From contig DATJMX010000042.1 of assembly GCA_035508495.1 (NCBI GenBank), positions 1 through 32,874 on the forward strand: a stretch of 32,874 nucleotides of DNA, read 5' to 3'. Origin of the DNA: Candidatus Binataceae bacterium. Lineage in GTDB: Bacteria; Desulfobacterota; Binatia; Binatales; Binataceae. Numbering within the stretch: the stretch's first letter is position 1; the number at the start of each line of letters is the position of its first letter. Below the pieces are notes generated by a model. The model did no database searches, was not told the origin of the DNA, and worked only from the letters and a program-made list of their open reading frames with translations. This document shows, one piece after another, positions 26,900-32,874 of this stretch. A program made the translations under genes and the position numbers.

Positions 26900-26932
26900 A
26901 AAAGGCCTCCCCAGAAATGCGGAGGCCTTTTT
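26900..26932 (+). terminator. Rho-independent terminator of icd
   Basis: An 11-bp perfect stem (AAAAGGCCTCC 26900-26910 with GGAGGCCTTTT 26921-26931), 10-nt loop and a T run follow the icd stop by about 25 nt. The A/T-flanked stem would work on both strands. Confidence 0.92.
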
Positions 26933-27315
26933 CTTTGCGCCGTCTCTCATCTAAAGGGCCACCATCTGCTCCGTCATCTTGAGCGGGCCGCCGCTCTCCG
27001 TCATTTCGAGCGGAGTCTGCGGAGTCGAGAAATCTTGGTGGCCCCAAAGGGGCGGTGCCAAATATCGCGCGAAGCACTTTCCTAATTTCCTGATAAGGGC
27101 GCTATCGCGCCCCCTTTCCGGTTCGAGCGCCCGATGGCCGGCGATTGTTACACCGCCTCAATCGCGATCGGTTGCGCGCGCATCCTTCAGATTCAACTGG
27201 CTGTTGGACCTTGCCGCTGATTCTGCCGCGCCGCAGCCTCTGCCACGAGCGGTTGTCCTTTTGTTAACCTGCGGTCGGACGCTGGACTACAAGATCGGGG
27301 GTGGAGCACCATGAG
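26933..27315. other. Gene-free interval with a palindromic repeat
   Basis: Between the icd terminator and the beta-helix protein gene I find no convincing coding frame. It holds the inverted-repeat element at 26956-27044, a short hairpin (GGGCGC 27098-27103 with GCGCCC 27108-27113), and no clear promoter match before the gene at 27316. Nothing else was identified. Confidence 0.6.
26956..27044. repeat. 89-bp palindromic element with 9-bp terminal inverted repeats
   Basis: The ends GGGCCACCA (26956-26964) and TGGTGGCCC (27036-27044) are perfect inverted repeats. Inside are two related copies of CCGTCATYTYGAGCGG (starting near 26971 and 26999), followed by GAGTCGAGAAATC, which pairs with the second copy. 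The core resembles the GTCATTTCGAGCGGAGTCGAGA-type repeats that are widespread between genes in environmental bacteria. It has no coding capacity. Confidence 0.6.
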
Positions 27316-28854
27316 ATGAGCCAAGCACTCTATCGCACGACCGCTGAGCGTCGGTACGTCGCCGCGTTGGCGGCGGCGATCGTCGCGATATTCTTTACCG
27401 CAGCCGTGCAGGCCCAGACGACGATCACCGTCGACAGCAGCCTCGACGACGCCATCGCAAACCATTGTACTTTGCGCGACGCGATCAACTCGGCGATTGG
27501 CATGAGCGGTATCGGCTCCTGCGGGACGGGTAGCGGACCTTTCACGATCAACTTCAGCGCGAGCGTCGATGGCCACACCATCACGCTTGGGCGCCCGTTG
27601 CCGACCATCGCCATTGGCACCAACCTGATCATCACGGGTCCGACGAACGCGCCGGGAATCACGATCGATGGCAACAATACGTTCCGGCCGTTGGACGTCG
27701 GAGGAAGTTTCGAGTCGGGCGCAACGTTGGCCCTGAACAACCTCACCATCGCTCACGGCAGAGCCCCGTCTGGCCAGGCGGGCGGCGGCGTTTTCGTGGA
27801 CACGAGCGCCGCGCTGACGGTGACCAACTGCACTTTCCTCGGCAACAGCAGTTCTGATGACAGCGGCGGTGCCATCGCGGTTAACGCCCAGGGCGCAGCG
27901 ACCGTGATCAACAGCACGTTTACCGGCAATAAGGCGCACGGCGGTGGCGCCATACTAAACATCGGCACTCTTACCGTGACCAACAGCACCTTTGACGGCA
28001 ACAGCGCTGCGGCGACCAACGGCGGCGGCATTCTTACCGGCCTTCACGCCACGACCGACCTCAAGGGCACGATCCTGGCCGCGAACTCCGGCGACAATTG
28101 CTTGACCGTCAGGGGTACCCTCAACGACGACGGATACAATCTGAGCGACGATGACTCCTGCCATTTCAACGGCACGGGGAGCCACAATGGCGTCGCGGAT
28201 TCCGATCTCAACCTGGGATCGCTGGCGGACAACGGTGGGCCGACCAAAACCATCGCGCTGCAAACCGGCAGTATCGCGATCGATGCGATGCCGCCAGCGT
28301 CTTGCACGTTTCCCTCGGGCGCGCTGAACCCCTGTACCAATCCGCCGTCGCTGACGATGTCCGACCAACTCACCTGCGACCAACGTGGGGAGGCGCGTCC
28401 CGATCCCGAGGACAGCCCCGCCGGCAACTGCGATATCGGCACCTTTGAGTCAGGTGCCGAGGCGGCGATTGATTGCAGCAATGCGGCGGCGAGCACCCCG
28501 AATCTGATCGCGATTTCGCCGCTTGGCTTTTATCCCGAGAGCGTGACCAGCGTGACCGATTCCGCCGGCCCCTTCAGCATCAGCATCACGGGCGTGAGAC
28601 AGGATAAACCGGGTCCGGCCTTAATACTCTGTCCGAACGCAAAGATACTCGGTGCAACGGCGTTTGTGCGGACCAACCCCGAACCGCTGCTGGGTTCGGG
28701 CGGCCTGCTTTACAGCATCCAGTTCAAGGCTACCGATGAAGCCAGTGGCGCGAGCTGCACCGGCGCAGTTCCAGTGTGCGTGCAGGACATATTCCACCGG
28801 GGCCAGCAGTGCTCCGCCTCTGTTCCGATTTACGACGCAACAAAGTGTCCGTGA
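27316..28854 (+). CDS. Secreted right-handed beta-helix protein (CSLREA / choice-of-anchor Q type)
   Basis: The 512-residue protein has a signal peptide (about 1-34, ending AVQA), a CTLRDAIN motif near the mature N-terminus that matches the CSLREA motif, and a run of NSTFxGNxA-type repeats (about 135-255) typical of a right-handed beta-helix. An SLADNGGPTKTIAL segment, the hallmark of choice-of-anchor Q proteins, follows, then GNCDIGTFE. The last roughly 125 residues are a separate Cys-containing domain that I do not recognise. Members are exported and often surface-associated; the substrate or ligand is unknown. The ATG at 27316 with GGAG upstream is preferred to a GTG at 27301. Confidence 0.85.
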   Translation: MSQALYRTTAERRYVAALAAAIVAIFFTAAVQAQTTITVDSSLDDAIANHCTLRDAINSAIGMSGIGSCGTGSGPFTINFSASVDGHTITLGRPLPTIAIGTNLIITGPTNAPGITIDGNNTFRPLDVGGSFESGATLALNNLTIAHGRAPSGQAGGGVFVDTSAALTVTNCTFLGNSSSDDSGGAIAVNAQGAATVINSTFTGNKAHGGGAILNIGTLTVTNSTFDGNSAAATNGGGILTGLHATTDLKGTILAANSGDNCLTVRGTLNDDGYNLSDDDSCHFNGTGSHNGVADSDLNLGSLADNGGPTKTIALQTGSIAIDAMPPASCTFPSGALNPCTNPPSLTMSDQLTCDQRGEARPDPEDSPAGNCDIGTFESGAEAAIDCSNAAASTPNLIAISPLGFYPESVTSVTDSAGPFSISITGVRQDKPGPALILCPNAKILGATAFVRTNPEPLLGSGGLLYSIQFKATDEASGASCTGAVPVCVQDIFHRGQQCSASVPIYDATKCP

Positions 28855-28871
28855 AGCAGCGCCGTCAGCAA

Positions 28872-29015
28872 ATGATCGGGCGTTGGCGCCAGCCGCGCTT
28901 TTTCCTAGACTTCCTGAGGCGAGCGGATCACGCGACTCAGAGGCGTCCTGTCTTCGGCTGGCTGGTCCGCGTCTATCCATGGGATCCGATTCCTGGCCTC
29001 GTGTGGGCGAAGTAA
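28872..29015 (+). CDS. Possible small protein of 47 residues
   Basis: A short frame upstream of the ABC transporter encodes a basic, Trp-rich peptide (MIGRWRQPRFFLDFLRR at the start, ending GLVWAK) with no recognised domain. There is no good ribosome binding site and the codons lie partly in the same strand's untranslated space before the ATPase gene (15 nt downstream). It could be a leader or chance frame. Confidence 0.22.
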   Translation: MIGRWRQPRFFLDFLRRADHATQRRPVFGWLVRVYPWDPIPGLVWAK

Positions 29016-29030
29016 CTTAGAGTCAATCTA

Positions 29031-29933
29031 ATGCCTGCGACCGTCACGCTCGAGCGAGTTACCAAATCGTATGACGGCGTCGTCGCGGTCGATGCGCTTT
29101 CGTTCTCAATTCCTTCGGGGCAGATGTTCGGGCTGCTCGGCCCTAACGGCGCGGGTAAGACCAGCACGATCCGGATGCTGGTCGGGATCACGATTCCAGA
29201 CAGTGGTTCGATCGCGCTCTTTGGCAATCCGCTCGGGAGCGCCGGCTTGGCGCGTATCGGCTACCTGCCGGAAGAGCGCGGGCTCTATCGCCGGATGCGG
29301 GTGGGCGAGCAGCTGGTGTTCCTTGGCGCGCTGCGTGGCCTTTCGGCGCGCGAGACGCTCGCGCGATGCCGCAAGTGGGGGGAGCGGCTCGAGATCGCGG
29401 CGTGGTTCGAGCGCAAGGTTGACGAGCTGTCAAAGGGAATGCAGCAGAAAGTCCAGTTTATCGCGACGCTCATCAACGAGCCCGAGTTTCTGATCATGGA
29501 TGAGCCCTTCACCGGTCTCGATCCGATCGCGACCAACGAGCTGAAAGATATCCTTGCTGACCTCAAGCGCGAAGGCCGCACAATTCTTTTCTCGACTCAC
29601 AACATGGCGCAGGTCGAGCGCCTGTGCGATTCGATCTGCCTGATGAACCGGGGCAGGGCGCTGCTCGCAGGCGATTTGCGCGAAATCAGGTCGCGCGCGG
29701 GCAAGCGATCGATCGTCATCGAAAGCGAGGGCGGCGCGGAATTTCTCAAGGAGTGTTCGCTAGTTGCGTCGTTTCACAACTTCGGCACCTATGTCGAGAT
29801 CGGCCTCAAGGACGGCAACGATCCGCAGGAGCTGCTGAGACTCGCGCTCGATCACGGCCGCGTCACGCGCTTTGAGTTGAGCGAGCCATCGCTCGAGCAG
29901 ATCTTCATCGAGCTGGTGAGGATGCGCCAATGA
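29031..29933 (+). CDS. ABC transporter ATP-binding protein (NatA-like)
   Basis: This 300-residue ATPase drives an ABC-2 type exporter. Walker A is GPNGAGKT (37-44, followed by Ser), the Q-loop region is in IGYLPEERGLY, the signature is LSKGMQQK (133-140), Walker B is LIMDEP with Asp157-Glu158, and the switch His190 is in FSTH. The C-terminal extension (about 215-300, ending SLEQIFIELVR) is typical of the DrrA/NatA exporter branch. The downstream permease overlaps by ATGA, so the pair forms one operon. The exported substrate could be sodium, a drug, a lipid or an envelope component; sequence does not decide. Confidence 0.93.
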   Translation: MPATVTLERVTKSYDGVVAVDALSFSIPSGQMFGLLGPNGAGKTSTIRMLVGITIPDSGSIALFGNPLGSAGLARIGYLPEERGLYRRMRVGEQLVFLGALRGLSARETLARCRKWGERLEIAAWFERKVDELSKGMQQKVQFIATLINEPEFLIMDEPFTGLDPIATNELKDILADLKREGRTILFSTHNMAQVERLCDSICLMNRGRALLAGDLREIRSRAGKRSIVIESEGGAEFLKECSLVASFHNFGTYVEIGLKDGNDPQELLRLALDHGRVTRFELSEPSLEQIFIELVRMRQ

Positions 29934-31213
29934 AGCTTTTCAGGCTGCGCGCGATTTTCACAATCGCGCGGCGCGAGTTCCTCGATCGGATCCGCTCGCG
30001 ATCCTTCATCGTATCGACGCTGTCGCTGCCGTTGATCATGATCGCGGTGATTGTGATCAGCGGACTCAGCGTTTCGCGGCAGGTGAAGGAAGCCCGCAGT
30101 GAAAAAAGGCGCTCGCTTCGCGTCGCGATCATCGGCGGCGACTCGCGATTGCCGCGAATGATTCAGCAATCGCTCAATCAATTCTCGATTGGCGAGTTCG
30201 CGATCGAACCCGGCCCTCCGCCATCGAGCGACACTCAGGCGCAGGTTGAGGATGAGATTCGCGCCGGAATCCTCGATGCCGCCCTGTTGCTCGACAAAGA
30301 CGTGATGACAACTGGTCACGCAGAGTATCTGGCGCGCGACCAGAACGTGCGGGGCTGGCATTTCCTGGTTGGCGTTTCGCTTGCGGGCGCGCTGGCGCGA
30401 CTGCGGCTCGAGGATCGCGGAGTCGCACCCGGCGATGCGATGAAAATCGTCGCACCCGTGTCGATTCAGCAAAAGGTGCTTGTGCCCGACCGATCGGCCG
30501 AAGCGCTCGACGCGTTCGGCGTTGCATTCGTCATGGCGATGGTCCTGATGTTCTCGCTGCTCACTTACGGCACGATGGTGATGCGCGCGGTGCTCGACGA
30601 AAAATCGACACGAATTCCCGAAGTGCTGCTCTGCATCGTGACGTCCGATGAACTGATGGCCGGCAAAATCGCGGGTATCGGATGCGTCGGGCTCGTGCAA
30701 ATCGCGATTTGGGCGGCACTTTTCGGCGCACTCACCGAGATGGCGGTAGCCGGCAGTCCTGTAGTGCGTCAGCTCGTGAGCGGAGTGAACCTCGGCGCGG
30801 GAATGCTCCTCGCCTTCACGATTTTCTATGTGCTCGGCTACTTGTTTTACAGCGCGATGTTCGCGGCGCTGGGTGCCGCCTTCAACTCCCTGGACGAGGC
30901 GCAGCAGTGGATACTGGTGCTGCTGCTGCCGCTCCTGATTTCGACCTGGATGGTCGTCGCAGTGGCGCAAGCACCGCACTCCGCGCTCGCATTCACGATG
31001 TCGATGATACCGCTTACGTCGCCAGTGCTGATGACGACCCGAATCGCCGCGGCCAATATCCCGCTCTGGGAGATCGCGCTGTCGATCGCGATCCTCGGGG
31101 TGACCGTCGCGGTGCTGATCAGCATCTGCGCGAAGATCTACCGCGTTGGAATCCTGATGTACGGCAAGCCGCCAAACCTGCGCGAGGTCAGGCGCTGGCT
31201 ACGCTACACCTGA
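29930..31213 (+). CDS. ABC-2 type exporter permease (NatB-like)
   Basis: The 427-residue membrane partner of the upstream ATPase has the NatB-like layout: a first helix after RREFLDRIRSRSFIV (about 25-45), a large extracytoplasmic domain of about 150 residues (50-195), then five or so helices in the C-terminal half with a DEKSTRIPEVLLCIVTSDELMAGKI coupling segment (about 220-245). The segment resembles that of ABC-2 permeases of the NatB/YhaP type. The ATG overlaps the ATPase stop codon. Substrate unknown. Confidence 0.88.
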   Translation: MKLFRLRAIFTIARREFLDRIRSRSFIVSTLSLPLIMIAVIVISGLSVSRQVKEARSEKRRSLRVAIIGGDSRLPRMIQQSLNQFSIGEFAIEPGPPPSSDTQAQVEDEIRAGILDAALLLDKDVMTTGHAEYLARDQNVRGWHFLVGVSLAGALARLRLEDRGVAPGDAMKIVAPVSIQQKVLVPDRSAEALDAFGVAFVMAMVLMFSLLTYGTMVMRAVLDEKSTRIPEVLLCIVTSDELMAGKIAGIGCVGLVQIAIWAALFGALTEMAVAGSPVVRQLVSGVNLGAGMLLAFTIFYVLGYLFYSAMFAALGAAFNSLDEAQQWILVLLLPLLISTWMVVAVAQAPHSALAFTMSMIPLTSPVLMTTRIAAANIPLWEIALSIAILGVTVAVLISICAKIYRVGILMYGKPPNLREVRRWLRYT

Positions 31214-31222
31214 AAAAACCAA

Positions 31223-31246
31223 AGGCGTGGCTTTGCGCCCGCGCCT
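31223..31246 (-). terminator. Terminator-like hairpin of the degenerate gene
   Basis: On the minus strand AGGCGCGGGC and GCCACGCCT pair with one mismatch and one bulge around a 5-nt loop, followed by TTGGTTTTTT. Its form and sequence resemble the terminator after the intact paralogue at 31995-32020, as expected if the whole gene plus terminator was duplicated. Confidence 0.6.
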
Positions 31247-31278
31247 CGTGGTCAGTATCAGTCGTCCGATTGGCACCG

Positions 31279-31757
31279 CTACATCGGCGGTGCGCCGATA
31301 TTTAACGGAAGGAACCGGAACGATAGTGACGATGGGCGCCGCGGTGACGCACGCGGCTTGATCGAACAGGTTGAGCCCGAGTTCAGATCAGGAGGAGAGC
31401 CGGCGCTGTCGTTCCATTCGACAATCAGGTCGACCTTCTGCTGCGGCGTAGTGAGCAGTTGAGCAACGTTCGCCGGACCCTGGCTCTTCAGCTCACCAAT
31501 GCCAAGCGGCCCATTGCCCACGGTCAACGTCAGGTCGCCCCCCGGCGCGCTGAGCGCCAGGTAAGGAGGCATCAATTGCATGAGCACCACATCGAAGGGG
31601 CCGAGCACGCCCTCGAAATGATAGCTGCTCGCCAGCAACGCTGGACTGTTAGTTACTTGCGCATCGGGAATAAGGAATGAGGAACTAAAGCCCGACAGGA
31701 GCCCATTGTTGGGGAGGCGGCAGTTGCCGGCGGGCTGTCAATTTCCCGTATTCGCAT
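31279..31757 (-). pseudogene. Degenerate paralogue of the secreted protein at 32041-32862
   Basis: The minus-strand frame from 31737 to 31279 has no proper start but contains YHFEG, LTLTVGNGPLGIGELK and VDLIVEW, matching YLFEG, MTLTVGNGPFGIGELK and VDLVIAY of the intact paralogue 400 nt away. A second frame (31387-31304) then carries ACVTAAPIVTIVPVPS, matching GCVTVNATVVTVPLPS, and the first frame resumes with NIGAPPM, matching DVGPAPI, at the stop. These need at least two frameshifts; one extra base at 31303 would explain the second. An ATG at 31757 with a strong AGGAGGAG site is in yet another frame, and the N-terminal about 110 residues are missing. Assembly error is possible but three independent defects favour a decaying gene. 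Confidence 0.75.
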
Positions 31758-31800
31758 GCTCTCCTCCTCGGTCGCTCGAGAACGATCGTCCAGGCACGTT

Positions 31801-31829
31801 ATGCTACATAATGTATGATTCGTTCACAA
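31801..31829 (-). promoter_or_regulatory. Promoter-like sequence of the degenerate gene
   Basis: On the minus strand TTGTGA (31829-31824), 17 nt and TAGCAT (31806-31801) sit in an AT-rich island about 45 nt upstream of the ATG at 31757, which has AGGAGGAG before it. The control region seems to have outlived the coding sequence. Confidence 0.4.
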
Positions 31830-31994
31830 ATACAAAAGCAGGACCGGCGTTGAAAAGCGTTGGCGCCGCCGCGCGCGGCCGACTCGGCGGGGACGCACAG
31901 CGACGATGCGCAGCGCAGTGGCGGGCTGTCGCGAACCGATGCCGCCAGTTACGGCATCGTTGGCTATGCGCTGGCTGCTAAATCCTAAAAGAAA

Positions 31995-32020
31995 AGGCGC
32001 GGCCGCTTGGCACCGCGCCT
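31995..32020 (-). terminator. Rho-independent terminator of the secreted protein gene
   Basis: On the minus strand AGGCGCGG (32020-32013) and CCGCGCCT (32002-31995) form a perfect 8-bp stem around a 10-nt loop, followed by TTTCTTTT. It lies about 20 nt after the stop of the gene at 32041-32862. Confidence 0.88.
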
Positions 32021-32040
32021 CGGTAGAGAATCACTACACG

Positions 32041-32862
32041 CTATTGCTTGATTGGAGCGGGGCCGACATCGATCGAGGGCAGCGGCACCGTGACGACCGT
32101 TGCGTTTACCGTCACGCAGCCAACTTCCTCCGCATTCACCAGGTCAGCCGTGAGTCCGGCCGGCGCCGAGTCGTCGGAATCGGGCTCGCTCTCGGCGTAC
32201 GCGATGACCAGATCCACCGGGATCTTCAAGTTGGCCGGTGTCGGCCCGTATGGAAGCAGAGCGCTTACGTCGGTCGAGCCATCGATCTTGAGCTCGCCGA
32301 TGCCGAAGGGGCCGTTGCCCACCGTCAACGTCATGTTTGCCCAGAAGCCGTCGCCCGGTGCGAACTGGGTAACATCGGTGATGAGGATGGCCTCCTGCAG
32401 TGAACCCTCGAACAGATAGGTGTTGTTCAAGAGGCCGCCGGTCTTGCGGATCTGCTCCTCGGGGATACGGTAAGGCTGGCCGGGCGCTCTGCCCAGGAGT
32501 CCACCGGCGCAGAACCCTTTCGGTTCGATACCAACATCGAGCAGGCCGCCATTGGCGATTCCGTCGTTGAGATCGGCCTGGAAATCACTGCTGGTGAACA
32601 GCGTATCGAGGTTGAGCGACGTTGTGTGAGTGAAAATCGGGTTGCCGGCGTTGCTGAGTGCAGGGCTATCGTCGTCATAAACCTCAGCAGCCTGCTGATT
32701 GATGATCTGCACGGTGCTGAGCGCGCTCGGCTTGAGATCGGTGTTGACCACGACCGCGGGCGGCTTTTCGGATTTAGCAACGCCTGCGCTAAGAGCGAGT
32801 GCGCCGAAGATCGCAGCAGCAGCGCCGGCTGCGATCGATTTTCGATGAAACTGCTTGAGCAT
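32041..32862 (-). CDS. Secreted protein of unrecognised family
   Basis: I do not recognise the family. The 273-residue protein has a clear signal peptide (basic start, then an Ala-rich hydrophobic stretch to about residue 30, SAGVAKS). The mature part contains DLKPSALSTVQIINQQAAEVYDDDSPA, a likely helical segment, then SNLDTLFTS-like and YLFEGSLQEAILITD segments and the conserved core LTVGNGPFGIGELKIDG near the middle. It has single cysteines near residues 118 and 249 and ends with a Pro/Val-rich beta-like tail. GGAGG precedes the ATG at 32862 (window edge). It is followed by a strong terminator and by a degenerate tandem copy. Role unknown. Confidence 0.82.
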   Translation of the reverse strand: MLKQFHRKSIAAGAAAAIFGALALSAGVAKSEKPPAVVVNTDLKPSALSTVQIINQQAAEVYDDDSPALSNAGNPIFTHTTSLNLDTLFTSSDFQADLNDGIANGGLLDVGIEPKGFCAGGLLGRAPGQPYRIPEEQIRKTGGLLNNTYLFEGSLQEAILITDVTQFAPGDGFWANMTLTVGNGPFGIGELKIDGSTDVSALLPYGPTPANLKIPVDLVIAYAESEPDSDDSAPAGLTADLVNAEEVGCVTVNATVVTVPLPSIDVGPAPIKQ

Positions 32863-32874
32863 AGACCATCCTCC

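Noticed and set aside
29852..30979. 375-residue minus-strand frame opposite the ABC permease
   Set aside because: Composition is His/Arg/Glu-rich as expected from the reverse of a membrane protein; no motifs, and the plus-strand genes are coupled and well supported.
31601..31757. Separate small gene starting at ATG 31757 with strong RBS
   Set aside because: The frame closes after about 34 residues and the neighbouring frame matches the paralogue, so it is the leftover start of the degenerate gene.

Overview
The window is a GC-rich stretch from a diderm bacterium. It encodes an LptE-type LPS-assembly lipoprotein, an OmpA-family protein and several lipoprotein signal peptides. Housekeeping gene order (plsX-fabD-acpP, nrdR-ribD-ribBA-nusB, lptE-holA-rpsT, yebC-ruvC-ruvA-ruvB) is of the kind seen in Deltaproteobacteria and their uncultured relatives such as Desulfobacterota or Binatota-like lineages. 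That placement is inferred from gene content only, since no rRNA gene or marker comparison is available here. No tRNA, rRNA, CRISPR array, transposase, integrase or phage gene was recognised.

Layout. Positions 1-2.4 kb hold the 3' part of plsX, fabD and acpP (fatty acid and phospholipid synthesis), closed by a strong terminator. From 2.4 to 7.5 kb a compact run reads nrdR, ribD, ribBA, nusB, lptE, holA. The usual riboflavin synthase genes ribE and ribH are missing from their normal slots, and the DHBP-synthase half of RibBA has lost key catalytic residues. A 32-bp imperfect inverted repeat separates holA from convergent rpsT. MazG, a cyclase-family hydrolase and an esterase follow (8.0-10.3 kb).

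Positions 10.5-16.1 kb form the most unusual block. A 975-residue two-headed GT-C glycosyltransferase (Gpi18-like half plus PMT/GT39 half) is followed 3 nt later by a secreted, membrane-tethered jelly-roll-like protein. This overlaps by ATGA a multispanning protein that ends in a PA14-like domain. The three look translationally linked and suggest an envelope or protein glycosylation cassette with its own carbohydrate-binding ectodomains. Next comes a compact ba3-type cytochrome oxidase operon (subunits IIa, II, I; 16.4-18.7 kb) with a sigma-54-like site upstream.

From 18.7 to 26.9 kb are a lipoprotein of unknown role, yebC-ruvCAB, a class I glutamine amidotransferase, an OmpA-family protein with a 17-proline linker, an acyl-CoA dehydrogenase and NADP-type isocitrate dehydrogenase. 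The last 6 kb are more accessory: a palindromic repeat element, a secreted right-handed beta-helix protein (CSLREA / choice-of-anchor Q type), a NatAB-like ABC exporter, and two tandem copies of an unrecognised secreted protein family. The copy nearer the ABC genes is a frameshifted, truncated remnant that still keeps its promoter-like sequence, ribosome binding site and terminator.
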